DNA from: Streptomyces stelliscabiei
GTDB taxonomy: Bacteria; Actinomycetota; Actinomycetes; Streptomycetales; Streptomycetaceae
Length of the DNA stretch: 64,000 nt
Direction of reading: 5' to 3'
NCBI RefSeq assembly: GCF_014873495.1
Contig: NZ_JADBGF010000001.1
Span: 1,426,001-1,490,000, forward strand
How positions within the stretch are numbered: position 1 is the stretch's first letter; each line of letters starts with the position of its first letter. The notes below the pieces were generated by a model. The model was not told the DNA's origin. It saw only the letters and a program-made list of their open reading frames with translations, and did not search any database. A program made the position numbers and the translations under genes. Of this stretch, positions 1 through 9,510 are shown piece by piece.

Positions 1-2213
1 GTGTCGTGGGTGTGGATGTGCACCGGCAGGTCGAACTCGCGGCGCAGTGCGGTCACGAGCTTGGTGGCGGCGGGGGCGCGCAGCAGGCCCGCCATGTCCT
101 TGACGGCCAGGACGTGGGCGCCCGCCTCGACGATCTGCTCGGCCAGCCGGAGGTAGTAGTCGAGGGTGTAGAGCTGCTCGGCGGGGTTCGATAGGTCGGA
201 GGTGTAACAGAGGGCGACCTCGGCGACGGCTGTTCCGGTGGCCCGTACGGCGTCGATGGCGGGCCGCATCTGGCCCACGTCGTTGAGCGCGTCGAAGATC
301 CGGAAGATGTCGATGCCGGTCTCGGTGGCCTCCTGGACGAAGGCGTCGGTCACCTCGGTGGGGTACGGCGTGTAGCCGACGGTGTTGCGGCCGCGCAGCA
401 GCATCTGGAGGCAGATGTTGGGGGCGGCGGCGCGGAAGGCGGCCAGGCGCTCCCAGGGGTCCTCGGCGAGGAAGCGCAGGGCGACGTCGTAGGTGGCGCC
501 GCCCCAGCACTCCAGGGAGAGCAGTTGCGGGAGGGTCCGGGCCACGACGGGGGCGACGGCGAGCATGTCCTTGGTACGGACCCGGGTGGCGAGCAGCGAC
601 TGGTGGGCGTCCCGGAAGGTGGTGTCGGTGACGCCGATGGTCGGCGACTCGCGCAGCCAGCGGGCGAAGCCCTCCGGGCCGAGTTCGACGAGCTTCTGCT
701 TCGAGCCGGCCGGAGGCTCGGCCGCGGCGGGCGTGGGCCTCGGCAGCTTGGTCGCCGGGTCGACGAGGTCGGGGCGGGGGCCGTTCGGCTTGTTCACGGT
801 CACGTCGGCCAGATAGGTGAGCAGCTTCGTGCCACGGTCGGCCGAGTGGCGGGAGGTGAGCAGGTGCGGGCGCTGCTCGATGAACGACGTGGTGACGTTG
901 CCGGACTGGAAGTCGGGGTCGTCGAGGACGGCCTGGAGGAACGGGATGTTGGTGGAGACGCCCCGGATGCGGAACTCCGCGACCGCGCGGCGGGCCCGGT
1001 TGACGGCGGTGGTGAAGTCCCGGCCCCGGCAGGTCAGCTTGACCAGCATGGAGTCGAAGTGGGCGCTGATCTCCGTACCGGCGTGGGTGGTGCCGCCGTC
1101 GAGGCGGATGCCGGAGCCGCCGGGCGAGCGGTAGGCGCTGATGCGGCCGGTGTCGGGCCGGAAGCCGTTGGCGGGGTCCTCGGTGGTGATACGGCACTGG
1201 AGGGCGGCGCCGCGCAGGGTGACGGTCTCCTGGGACAGCCCGAGGTCGGCCAGGGTGGCCCCGGCGGCGATCCGCAGCTGGGACTGGACGAGGTCGACGT
1301 CGGTGACCTCCTCGGTGACCGTGTGCTCGACCTGGATGCGCGGGTTCATCTCGATGAAGACGTGGTTGCCGTCGCGGTCGAGGAGGAACTCGACGGTGCC
1401 CGCGTTGCGGTAGCCGATCTCGCGGGCGAACCGGACGGCATCGGCGCAGATGCGGTCGCGCAGGGCCGGGTCGAGGTTCGGGGCGGGCGCCAGCTCGATG
1501 ACCTTCTGGTGGCGGCGCTGCACCGAACAGTCGCGTTCGAAGAGGTGGATGACGTCGCCGTGGCCGTCGGCGAGGATCTGCACCTCGATGTGGCGTGGCT
1601 CGACGACGGCCTTCTCCAGGAAGACGGTGGGGTCGCCGAACGCGGAGGCGGCCTCGCGGGACGCCGCCTCGATGGACTCGCGCAGCGTGGCGGGGTCCTC
1701 GACACGGCGCATGCCGCGTCCGCCGCCGCCGGCGACGGCCTTGACGAAGACGGGGAAGCCGATGCCGTCGGCGGCGCGGACCAGTTCGTCGACGTCGGTG
1801 GAGGGCTCGGAGGAGCCGAGGACCGGTACGCCGGCGGCGCGGGCGGCGGCCACCGCGCGCGCCTTGTTGCCCGTCAGCTCCAGGATGTGCGCGCTGGGGC
1901 CGACGAACGTGATGCCGGCCTCCTCGCACGCCCGGGCCAGTTCGGGGTTCTCGGACAGGAACCCGTAGCCCGGGTAGACGGCGTCGGCTCCGGCCAGGCG
2001 GGCGGCGCGCATGATCTCCTCGACGGAGAGATAGGCCCGCACGGGGTGGCCCGGTTCGCCGATCTCGTAGGCCTCGTCGGCCTTGAGCCGGTGCAGCGAG
2101 TTGCGATCCTCGTGGGGGAAGACGGCGACCGTCCGCGCGCCCACTTCATAGCCTGCGCGGAACGCGCGGATCGCGATCTCGCCGCGGTTGGCGACCAGTA
2201 CCTTGCGGAGCAT
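1..2213 (-). CDS. pyc: Pyruvate carboxylase, N-terminal part (3' end outside window)
   Basis: Biotin-dependent enzyme that carboxylates pyruvate to oxaloacetate, feeding the TCA cycle. The visible 737 codons start at ATG 2213 with MLRKVLVANRGEIAIR, the classical biotin carboxylase opening. An ATP-grasp domain follows, with a glycine-rich loop (AGGGGRGM) and the EMNPRIQVEHTVTEE catalytic segment. The carboxyltransferase TIM barrel begins near residue 525 with TFRDAHQS and reaches the KDMAGLL metal-site strand and HIHTHDT before the window edge. The biotinyl-lysine domain lies outside. Having the BC and CT domains on one chain in this order separates it from acetyl- or propionyl-CoA carboxylase alpha chains. 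No operon partner is visible; 120 bp separate it from the kinase gene upstream, with no clear promoter. Confidence 0.96.
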   Translation of the reverse strand, partial: MLRKVLVANRGEIAIRAFRAGYEVGARTVAVFPHEDRNSLHRLKADEAYEIGEPGHPVRAYLSVEEIMRAARLAGADAVYPGYGFLSENPELARACEEAGITFVGPSAHILELTGNKARAVAAARAAGVPVLGSSEPSTDVDELVRAADGIGFPVFVKAVAGGGGRGMRRVEDPATLRESIEAASREAASAFGDPTVFLEKAVVEPRHIEVQILADGHGDVIHLFERDCSVQRRHQKVIELAPAPNLDPALRDRICADAVRFAREIGYRNAGTVEFLLDRDGNHVFIEMNPRIQVEHTVTEEVTDVDLVQSQLRIAAGATLADLGLSQETVTLRGAALQCRITTEDPANGFRPDTGRISAYRSPGGSGIRLDGGTTHAGTEISAHFDSMLVKLTCRGRDFTTAVNRARRAVAEFRIRGVSTNIPFLQAVLDDPDFQSGNVTTSFIEQRPHLLTSRHSADRGTKLLTYLADVTVNKPNGPRPDLVDPATKLPRPTPAAAEPPAGSKQKLVELGPEGFARWLRESPTIGVTDTTFRDAHQSLLATRVRTKDMLAVAPVVARTLPQLLSLECWGGATYDVALRFLAEDPWERLAAFRAAAPNICLQMLLRGRNTVGYTPYPTEVTDAFVQEATETGIDIFRIFDALNDVGQMRPAIDAVRATGTAVAEVALCYTSDLSNPAEQLYTLDYYLRLAEQIVEAGAHVLAVKDMAGLLRAPAATKLVTALRREFDLPVHIHTHD

Positions 2214-2334
2214 TCCGGATCCCTTCGGCCTGCCTGGTGAGGAACACCATGGTCGCGGCTATGCGGCCGACGTGCCATGAGAGTCCCGTCACGGACAGGT
2301 GATCGGAGGTCTGGCCCATGTGACAGGGCCATGG

Positions 2335-3996
2335 TCAGCCGGCCACCGTGAACTGGCTGCCCGTCTTCTCGCCGTCGTCGGTGACCGCCGCGGCCACACA
2401 GCGAAAGACGCGCACTCCCTCGTCCCACTGCGCGGCCGACGGCGGGATGATGTCGACGTTCCAGTCCTTCGCGACATCACGGCCGCCGGCGGTCATCGTC
2501 GCGGCCATGACCTTCTGCGAGCACAGCGCCTTGACGTCCGGGTGCTTGATCAGGTCACGCGCGTTGTTCGTCATGCCGTCCTTCGGCAGCGGGGCGATCG
2601 CGAAGGTCTCCCAGACGTGCTTGGTCCGGCAGTCGGCACGGCTGACGGTGACGATGCCGGAGATGTCGACGATGCCGCTCCAGCACTCCGGGCCGGCGAC
2701 GCATCGGCCGCCCACCCCGCCGACGTCCGTGGCGGGGCAGTTCTCCGCCGTGGTCGCCACGCCGAACCCCGAGGCCCCCGCGCCCTCGGCGGTGGCGTCG
2801 GCGGACGGCGGGGCGGTGGCGGAGGAGCCGCCCGCCCCGGCGTCGGGCTCGTCGTCGTTCTGGTACGTCACCACGGTGACCGAGACGCTCACGGAGACGG
2901 CCACGGCCGCGAGCACGGCGATCACCGCCGGCCGGCGCCGCGCCGCCTTCCGCCCGCCGTCACCGTCACCACCGTCGGGTCCGGGTACCACGGTCGTACC
3001 GCCACCGCCGGGCGGCGCGACCCCGTACGGCGGCATCGTCGTGGGCGGGGCGCCCCGGTACGGGGGCGCGGTCGTGGGCGGCGCGCCCGGGTGCGACGGC
3101 GCCGTCGTCATACCGGGCGCCGGGCCGAACCCACCACCACCGCCCGCTCCTCCGCCACCGCGCAGGTCCACGGTGTCGAGGTCGACCGCGGCCAGCGCGT
3201 CGCGGAAGGCGCCCGCGTCGGACAGACGGCCGGCTGGGTCGGGCGCGAGGGCGTGCCGGAGTGCGGCGTTGAGGGCGGGCGGCAGTCCGGGCAGGTCGGC
3301 GTAGGGCCAGGTGTGGCGCACGATCAGTTCGGCGAGGCTGAGCTGGGTGCCGTCCTCCGGGTGGTGCGGCGGGCGGCCGCACAGCAGGGCGTGGACGGTC
3401 GCGGCCAGGGAGTACACGTCGCCGGCCGGGCTGGGTTCCGCCATGCGGAAGGCCTCGGGCGGCGCGTACGCGGGGGTCAACGCCTCGCGGGTGACGGACA
3501 GTTCACGTCCCGGGCGCGGCATGGCGGCGAGACCGAAGTCGGTGAGGGCGACGCCTCCGTACCGGTTGACCATGACGTTGCCGGGCTTGATGTCCCGGTG
3601 CAGCACTCCGGCGGCGTGGGCGGCGGCCACCGCGTCGGCGAGGCCCACGCCGATGTCGCGGGCCTCCTTGAGCGGGAACGCGCCCTGCCGGTGCAGCCGG
3701 TCGCCGAGGGAGCCGCCGGGGCACAGTTCCAGCACCATGTAGGGGCGGTTGTCGGGGAGGACCCCGGCGTCGTACACCGGGACCACGTGGGGGTGTCCGG
3801 ACAGCTGCCCGGCGGCCGTGACCTCGCGCAGGAAGCGCTGTCGGTCGCGTGGTGTGGACAGCACCCTGCTGTCCACCTTCAGCGCGACCTCCCGGCCCAC
3901 CGCCAGTTGCCGGGCCCGGTACACCGTGGCGAATCCGCCCCGGCCCAGGGTGTCCTGGATCTCGTAACCGGGCAGGTCCGTTCGTTCGGGCCCCAT
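2335..3996 (-). CDS. Membrane Ser/Thr protein kinase with Cys-rich extracytoplasmic domain
   Basis: Hanks-type kinase of about 553 residues. All catalytic signatures are present in the first 265 residues: glycine loop GRGGFATVYRAR, Lys in VALKVD, HRDIKPGN, DFG in TDFGLA, and a PPEA form of the APE motif. A Pro/Gly/Thr-rich linker leads to one transmembrane helix near residues 358-378. The outer segment of about 175 residues contains six cysteines spaced like septum-formation-type (DUF4190/Septum_form-like) modules; that comparison is from memory. I chose ATG 3996 because GGGGG lies about 8 bases upstream; a GTG 21 bases earlier is also in frame. The architecture implies an external sensor controlling an internal kinase. 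The ligand and substrates are unknown. Confidence 0.9.
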   Translation of the reverse strand: MGPERTDLPGYEIQDTLGRGGFATVYRARQLAVGREVALKVDSRVLSTPRDRQRFLREVTAAGQLSGHPHVVPVYDAGVLPDNRPYMVLELCPGGSLGDRLHRQGAFPLKEARDIGVGLADAVAAAHAAGVLHRDIKPGNVMVNRYGGVALTDFGLAAMPRPGRELSVTREALTPAYAPPEAFRMAEPSPAGDVYSLAATVHALLCGRPPHHPEDGTQLSLAELIVRHTWPYADLPGLPPALNAALRHALAPDPAGRLSDAGAFRDALAAVDLDTVDLRGGGGAGGGGGFGPAPGMTTAPSHPGAPPTTAPPYRGAPPTTMPPYGVAPPGGGGTTVVPGPDGGDGDGGRKAARRRPAVIAVLAAVAVSVSVSVTVVTYQNDDEPDAGAGGSSATAPPSADATAEGAGASGFGVATTAENCPATDVGGVGGRCVAGPECWSGIVDISGIVTVSRADCRTKHVWETFAIAPLPKDGMTNNARDLIKHPDVKALCSQKVMAATMTAGGRDVAKDWNVDIIPPSAAQWDEGVRVFRCVAAAVTDDGEKTGSQFTVAG

Positions 3997-4136
3997 GGTG
4001 CCGTACCCCCAGCGCACAGCCCCGGTCAGGACGTCCGACCGAGGTGAGCCGAGACTCTAGCCGAGCCCGGTGGCACCGGGACGCGGGGTTCGTCCACGGG
4101 CGCGGAGAGCCGGCTGAACGAGCTGTTCGACCTTAT

Positions 4137-4148
4137 TAAAACGTTTCA
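4137..4148. promoter_or_regulatory. LacI-family-type operator upstream of rhamnosidase gene
   Basis: TAAAACGTTTCA is a near-perfect 6+6 palindrome around a central CG, the usual layout of LacI/GalR-family sites. It lies 31 bp upstream of the -35 box of the following gene. A related site, GAAAACGTTTC, occurs at 41072-41082 before a GH43 remnant, so a shared sugar-responsive repressor is a reasonable inference. No lacI gene is in the window. Confidence 0.55.
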
Positions 4149-4178
4149 TTCCTCAGGTATTCACTGCCGCCCCACCTA

Positions 4179-4208
4179 TTGACCGGATTCGACGCGGAAC
4201 TCTAACCT
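4179..4208 (+). promoter_or_regulatory. Probable promoter of alpha-L-rhamnosidase gene
   Basis: TTGACC at 4179-4184 and TAACCT at 4203-4208, separated by 18 bp, resemble a vegetative (HrdB-type) promoter. It sits between two palindromic operator candidates and 72 bp before the ATG, with the GAAGG ribosome site at 4268-4272. Confidence 0.5.
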
Positions 4209-4222
4209 CCGGGCAATCGCGT

Positions 4223-4234
4223 TGAAACCTTTCA
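4223..4234. promoter_or_regulatory. Second palindromic operator candidate, downstream of the promoter
   Basis: TGAAACCTTTCA is a 5-2-5 inverted repeat sharing TGAAA/TTTCA ends with the LacI-type site at 4137-4148. It lies about 15 bp after the -10 box, where bound repressor would block initiation or early elongation. The pair is 86 bp apart, close to an integral number of helical turns, so looping is possible but not shown. Confidence 0.45.
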
Positions 4235-4280
4235 CGACTCCTCCTCTCAGCAACCGGCCCCTCGACCGAAGGTATGCACC

Positions 4281-7200
4281 ATGGCGCAGGACTTCTCCCG
4301 GCGAAGACTCCTCCGGTTCAGCGGCGCCGCGGCGGCCTCCGTCGTCCTGGCCGGCCCCCGGGCCTTCGCCGCCGACGGCCCGGTGGACATGGCCCTGACC
4401 GCGGAGGAGGCGCTCGTGCCGACCGGGATGCTCACCGACCTGCTGCCGCGGGCGCTCGCCACGGACGCCGGGCGCGACCCCCGCTTCAGCTGGCAGGTGC
4501 CGGACTTCCGCGAGGGCACCGTGCAGCGCGCCTACCAGCTCCAGGTGGCGACCACCCCGGGCGGGTTCGAGGACGACGAGCTGCTGCTGTGGGACTCCGG
4601 CAAGCGGGACTCCGCCGACTCCACGGCCGTGCCGTACGGCGGACCGGCGCTGAAGCCCCGTACGGCCTACTGGTGGCGGGTCAGAAGCTGGAGCAACAAG
4701 CGCTCCGCGTGGTCGGAGCCCGTCCTGCTGGCCACGTCGGTCGAGGACGAGTGGGAGGCGAAGCCCCTCTGGGCGCCCGCCGGGCCGGTGATGACCGACG
4801 GCACGCTCACCGTCCGCGTGAAGATCACCGCCGTGGCGGCCGGGCTGTGGTTCCGGGCCGCGAACACGTCCGACAACTACATGTGGCAGCTGCGCGCGGG
4901 CACGACCGGGCTGCTGCGCAAACACGTCTGCGTGAACGGCACCTACACCGTGCTCGGCGAGGTGCGGCTGCCGTTCGCGGTCACCGCCGGGGAATGGGTG
5001 GACCTGGGCGTCACCATGACGGGCGCCACCTTCACCACCACCGTGAACGGCACCGTCGTGGACACCACCACCGACAGCCGCTACGCCTCCGGCAACGTCG
5101 GCCTGCGCAACGGCGGCACCGAGTCGCAGACCTACGACCGGGTCACCTTCACCGCCGCCGACGGCACGGTCCTCCTCGACGACGACTTCGCCTCCGACAG
5201 GGGCACCTTCGCCACCGGCACGGTCTCCGGCGGTGTCCTCACCTTCCCCACGGGCGCGTCCTCGCTGTCCTCCTACGGCACCGACGACACCTGGGCGCTG
5301 CTGCGCCACGAGTACGACACGAAGGCCGGCAAGGAGATAGCCGCCGCGATCCTCTACGTCGCGGCCACCTCCCCCGACCCGGCCCGGCAGTACGTCGCCA
5401 AGGTCTGGAGCAACGGCACGACCGTCGGGTACGCCTCCGTCCGCTCCGGCACCGGCACCGCCTACCAGGCCTTCGACGTGACCTCCACCCTGCGGGCGGA
5501 CGGGAAGGCCAACGCGCTGGCCGCGCTGTGCTGGACCACCTCGCAGCAGAAGTTCCTGGCCCAGCTGGAGATCACGTACACGGACGGCAGCCGGTCCACC
5601 GTCGCCTCCGGGGCCCACTGGAAGGCCCGCCGCCAGGCCGGTCTGCTGCCCTCCAGGGGGAGCGCGGGCAGCAGCTACTACACCGTTCCGCAGGAGTACT
5701 GGGACCTGCGCCGCGAGCCGGTGGGATGGACGAAGCCCGGCTTCGACGACGGCGACTGGCTGAGGCCGGCGGTCCGCCCCGCGATCGGTGATCTCGTGCC
5801 CGCGCTGATCGAGGCGATCCGCCCGCACGAGGTCACCCCCGCCTCGGTCACCCGCGTCGCGGACGGCCGCTGGCTGGTCGACCTCGGCCGGGAGATCGTC
5901 GGCGGACTCGCCCTGCAGATCACGGGCAGCGCGGGCGACACCGTCGAGGTGCGGCTCGGCGAGGAGTTGAACACCGACGGCACGGTCAGGTACCAGCTGC
6001 GCGCCACCAACACCTACCGCGAGGTGTGGACCCTGCGCGACGGCGAGCAGCGCTTCGAGCACTGGGGCTACCGCGGCTTCCGCTGGGCCGAACTGCGCAC
6101 CACACTCGACCTGTCGAAGGCGGTCGTCACCGGTCGCGCCTGGAAGCTCGACTGGGACGACTCGCACGCCTCGTTCCGCAGCTCGGACGCCGGTCTGGAC
6201 CGGGTCTGGGAGCTGTGCCGCTACTCCATCGAGGCCACCCGCGGCGATCTCTACACCGACACACCCACCCGCGAACGGGGCCCCTACGAGGGCGACGCGC
6301 TGATCAACCAGCTCTCCGAGTACGGCGTCCAGCGCTCCTACGCTCTCGCCCGCTGGTCGAACGACTACCTGGTCCGCAAGGGCACCTGGCCCACCGAGTA
6401 CCGGCTGATGTGCGCGATCTCCGCCTGGGAGGACTATCTCGCCACCGGCGACGACCGGCAGCTCGCGAAGGACTACGACCTGCTGACCGCGAAGAACCTC
6501 ACCTCCCACCTGGACTCCGAGGGGCTGGTCCGCAAGGCGCCCGGCAACACCAGCCAGGACCTCGGCGACCTGGTCGACTGGCCCGCCGCCAGCCGGGACG
6601 GCTATGTGTTCACCCACGTCAACACGGTCGTCAACGCCTTCCAGTACGCGGCCTTCACGGCTCTCGCGCAGTGCGCGGCGGCCCTGGGCAAGAACGCCGA
6701 CGCGACCACCCTGCGCGGCCGGGCCGACACCCTCGCCACCACGATGCGCGCCACCCTCCTCGACCGTGCGGGCGGGCGCTTCCTCGACGGCGTCGGCACC
6801 ACCCACAGCGCCCAGCACGCGACCGCCTTCCCGGTGGCCCTCGGTGTCGCGGACGGACTGGACGAGGCGGTGCTGGCCAGGCTGGGCGACACCCTCGCGG
6901 CCGGCGGCACGAAGGTGAGCGTGTACGGGGCGCAGTTCCTGCTCGACGCGCTGTTCCGGCTGGGCCGCTCCGACGCCGCCCTCGCCCTGCTCACCTCCAC
7001 GGCGACCAACTCGTGGCTGCACATGCTGGACGTGCTCAGGGCCACCGTCGTCACGGAGGCGTGGGACCCCGCGCTGAAGTCCAACATGACGCTCTCCCAC
7101 GCCTGGGCGTCCGCGCCCGCCAATGCCGTGGCCCGCCACATCCTCGGCGTGCAGGTCAGCGAGCCCGGCGCGGCGGGGTTCCGGATCCGGCCGAGGACGG

Positions 7201-7493
7201 GGTCGCTGACCGAGGTCGACGGCACGGTGCCCTCGCTGCGCGGGCCGGTGTCGGTCCGGGTGCGGCGTTCCGCGGACACGCACACCACCCTGGTGACGCT
7301 GCCGCCCAACTCCCGGGCCGTACTGGAGGTGGAGATCGGGGACGCCTCCCCCAAGGCGTACCGGGTGAGGGCGGCCACCCCGCGCGGCGAGGGCAGCGCG
7401 AACGTCGAGTCGTTCACCGACCTCACGGGCACGGTGCTGCGGATCGGCCTGATCGGTTCGGGGACGACCGAGGTGCGGCGGAAGACCTCCTGA
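4281..7493 (+). CDS. Tat-exported alpha-L-rhamnosidase, GH78
   Basis: Secreted glycosidase predicted to remove terminal alpha-L-rhamnose from plant glycosides or polysaccharides. The 1070 residues begin with a twin-arginine signal (SRRRLLRFSG, residues 6-15) and a likely cleavage after the Ala-rich segment near residue 31. A Bac_rhamnosid_N-type beta domain follows. Residues about 160-330 look like an inserted LamG/CBM-like jelly roll. The catalytic six-hairpin barrel (about 600-950) carries DTPTRERGPYEGDALIN near residue 659; in GH78 this segment bears the general-acid region. A C-terminal beta domain ends the protein. The ATG has GAAGG 8 bases upstream. The promoter is flanked by LacI-type operators, suggesting substrate induction. 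It stands alone, without a visible transporter. Confidence 0.92.
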   Translation: MAQDFSRRRLLRFSGAAAASVVLAGPRAFAADGPVDMALTAEEALVPTGMLTDLLPRALATDAGRDPRFSWQVPDFREGTVQRAYQLQVATTPGGFEDDELLLWDSGKRDSADSTAVPYGGPALKPRTAYWWRVRSWSNKRSAWSEPVLLATSVEDEWEAKPLWAPAGPVMTDGTLTVRVKITAVAAGLWFRAANTSDNYMWQLRAGTTGLLRKHVCVNGTYTVLGEVRLPFAVTAGEWVDLGVTMTGATFTTTVNGTVVDTTTDSRYASGNVGLRNGGTESQTYDRVTFTAADGTVLLDDDFASDRGTFATGTVSGGVLTFPTGASSLSSYGTDDTWALLRHEYDTKAGKEIAAAILYVAATSPDPARQYVAKVWSNGTTVGYASVRSGTGTAYQAFDVTSTLRADGKANALAALCWTTSQQKFLAQLEITYTDGSRSTVASGAHWKARRQAGLLPSRGSAGSSYYTVPQEYWDLRREPVGWTKPGFDDGDWLRPAVRPAIGDLVPALIEAIRPHEVTPASVTRVADGRWLVDLGREIVGGLALQITGSAGDTVEVRLGEELNTDGTVRYQLRATNTYREVWTLRDGEQRFEHWGYRGFRWAELRTTLDLSKAVVTGRAWKLDWDDSHASFRSSDAGLDRVWELCRYSIEATRGDLYTDTPTRERGPYEGDALINQLSEYGVQRSYALARWSNDYLVRKGTWPTEYRLMCAISAWEDYLATGDDRQLAKDYDLLTAKNLTSHLDSEGLVRKAPGNTSQDLGDLVDWPAASRDGYVFTHVNTVVNAFQYAAFTALAQCAAALGKNADATTLRGRADTLATTMRATLLDRAGGRFLDGVGTTHSAQHATAFPVALGVADGLDEAVLARLGDTLAAGGTKVSVYGAQFLLDALFRLGRSDAALALLTSTATNSWLHMLDVLRATVVTEAWDPALKSNMTLSHAWASAPANAVARHILGVQVSEPGAAGFRIRPRTGSLTEVDGTVPSLRGPVSVRVRRSADTHTTLVTLPPNSRAVLEVEIGDASPKAYRVRAATPRGEGSANVESFTDLTGTVLRIGLIGSGTTEVRRKTS

Positions 7494-7619
7494 GCAGGGC
7501 TCGTGAGCGTTTTCACTGGGTGGAAGTGACCGATTACCCGGAACGCGAGCCCCCGCTGAGCTAGCCTCAGCATTCTTGGGGGCGAACTGACGTACGCCAA
7601 AAGTCATTTCGGGGGTGTT

Positions 7620-9470
7620 GTGTCAGACCAGCGGCCGGTTCCGCCATCATCGACGGCGGACAGGGCTCCGGCGCTGCGGCAGGCGGGTGCCCTGCCGCTG
7701 CGCCCCGGCGACCCGGACCGTATCGGTCCCTATGTGCCGCTCGGGCTGCTCGGCAGCGGCGGCATGGGGCGCGTCTATCTGGCACGCCCCGCCGACGCCG
7801 GGCCCGACCTCGTCGCGGTGAAGGTGATCAGGCCCGAGTACGCGGAGGACGTCCGGTTCCGCCGCCGCTTCGAGCAGGAGGCGGCGGTGCACAGCCGGGT
7901 GCGCACGCCGCGCATGCCGCGCCTGGCCGGCACCGGCTTCCGGGACGAACTGCTGTGGATGGCCACGGAGTACCTGCCGGGACTCGATCTGTCGGCCGCC
8001 GTGGACGAGGACGGCCCCCTGTCGGCCGCCGCAGTGCGGCGGCTGGTGGCGGAGCTGGGGCAGGCGCTCGCCGACCTCTCCGCCGCGGGGATCGTGCACC
8101 GGGACCTCAAGCCGTCCAACGTCCTGCTGTCCGCCCAGGGCGCGCACGTCATCGACTTCGGCATCGCGAAGGCCGCCGACGCCAGCGCGATCACCGGCAC
8201 GGGCAACCGCGTCGGCACACCGGCCTACATGTCGCCGGAGTATCTGCGGACCGGCGAGTGCGACACGGCCTCGGACGTGTTCTCCCTGGCCTGCACCCTG
8301 GTCTTCGCGACGACCGGCCGCGCCCCGTTCGGCGACGGTACCGGCGTGGACGTCATGCACCGGGTGGCGTTCGAGGAACCCAATCCGGACGTGCTCGCCG
8401 AGATCGCGACCGCCGATCCCTCGCTCGCCTCCCTGCTCGCCGCCTGCCTGGCCAAGGAGCCCGGCCGGCGGCCGACGCCGGGGCAGCTGATCGAGGCGGC
8501 CGCCTCCGAGTCCTGGGGCGCGGAAGCGGTCGCGTACGACTTCCCCGACGCCGGGGCGACCGGTGAGGCCGAGCCGTCCGGGACGTTCGACTGGCCCGAG
8601 CCGCTGGCCGCCCGCGTGCTCGCCCGGCAGCGGGCGTGCGAGACGTTGCGCCGGGTCCCCCTCGAACAGCCCGGTCCCGGACCGGTGGCGAAGCCGTCGG
8701 CGGCGGTCGCGGCCGACGCCTCGCCGGGTCCGTCCCCCGAGGACGCCTCGGCCCAGCCGTTACGGCCCGCTCCGTCCCGCGGCCGGGCCCGCCACAGGCG
8801 GGTGCTGATCGGCGCCGCCGGTCTGGCCGCGTGCCTGGCGGCCGCCGGGGCCGTCCTCACCCTGCTGAGCCCCGCCACGACCGAGGCCTCGCCGCGCAGG
8901 GGCACGACGACGTCCGCCGACGCCCGGCCCGGCGACTCCGTGTCGCTGCCGCCGTCCAAGGGCTCCGGCCGTGCGGGCGCCGCCCCGGACGGCGGATCGG
9001 GGGCCTCGGAGGTGTCCGGCAGGTCCGGCGAGGACGAGCGGACCCCTGCCGACGGCACGCCGCGCGCCGACTCGTCCGCCCCCGGTTCCGGGAACGGCTC
9101 CGGGACCGGCGCCGACGACGACCCGGGAACCGGTGCCTCCGCGCCCGCCCCGAACAGCAGCGCGCCCACCGAGACATCGCCGTCCCCGAGCGAGGTGGCC
9201 ACCGAACCCGGGTCCCCGGCCTGGCTCACGGACTGCACGTACTACTACGGCAACGGACGCACGAAACTGGGAGACAGCAACAAGCGTGTCCGACAGGCAC
9301 AGTGCATGCTCTCCAAGCGGGGCTACGGCCTCGGACCCGGCGGCGTCAGCGGCACGTTCGACGACGGGACGAAGGCCGCCGTGGAGAGCTTCCAGCGGGA
9401 GAAGGGTTTGCTGGTCGTCGACGGCGTCGTACGACCGCGGGTCTGGAAGGCGCTGCGCTCGACGGAGTGA
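7620..9470 (+). CDS. Ser/Thr protein kinase with C-terminal peptidoglycan-binding domain
   Basis: A 616-residue membrane kinase. The N-terminal kinase domain has GSGGMGRVYLAR, Lys in VAVKVI, HRDLKPSN, DFGIA and MSPE. After a charged linker, one transmembrane helix lies near residues 395-415 (VLIGAAGLAACLAAAGAVL). A Ser/Pro/Gly/Thr-rich extracellular stalk follows. Residues about 545-612 match a PG_binding_1 fold: VRQAQCMLSKRGYG, then GTFDDGTKAAVESFQ and a C-terminal VWKAL. Streptomyces wall-sensing kinases more often carry PASTA repeats, so this is an alternative muropeptide or glycan sensor by inference. Translation starts at GTG 7620 behind GGGGG. The next gene is convergent, so it is probably monocistronic. 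Confidence 0.92.
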   Translation: MSDQRPVPPSSTADRAPALRQAGALPLRPGDPDRIGPYVPLGLLGSGGMGRVYLARPADAGPDLVAVKVIRPEYAEDVRFRRRFEQEAAVHSRVRTPRMPRLAGTGFRDELLWMATEYLPGLDLSAAVDEDGPLSAAAVRRLVAELGQALADLSAAGIVHRDLKPSNVLLSAQGAHVIDFGIAKAADASAITGTGNRVGTPAYMSPEYLRTGECDTASDVFSLACTLVFATTGRAPFGDGTGVDVMHRVAFEEPNPDVLAEIATADPSLASLLAACLAKEPGRRPTPGQLIEAAASESWGAEAVAYDFPDAGATGEAEPSGTFDWPEPLAARVLARQRACETLRRVPLEQPGPGPVAKPSAAVAADASPGPSPEDASAQPLRPAPSRGRARHRRVLIGAAGLAACLAAAGAVLTLLSPATTEASPRRGTTTSADARPGDSVSLPPSKGSGRAGAAPDGGSGASEVSGRSGEDERTPADGTPRADSSAPGSGNGSGTGADDDPGTGASAPAPNSSAPTETSPSPSEVATEPGSPAWLTDCTYYYGNGRTKLGDSNKRVRQAQCMLSKRGYGLGPGGVSGTFDDGTKAAVESFQREKGLLVVDGVVRPRVWKALRSTE

Positions 9471-9510
9471 GCCGACGAGTGGAGTGGGCGGAGCCGCGAG
9501 ACCGGGCCGC

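Noticed and set aside
525..2240. Long open frame of 571 codons on the plus strand
   Set aside because: Low-complexity Arg/Gly/Asp composition and complete overlap with the pyruvate carboxylase gene on the other strand; a typical high-GC shadow.
4176..7607. 1143-codon open frame on the minus strand
   Set aside because: It lies opposite the well-supported GH78 gene, has no domain, and its composition reflects GC-skewed codon positions.
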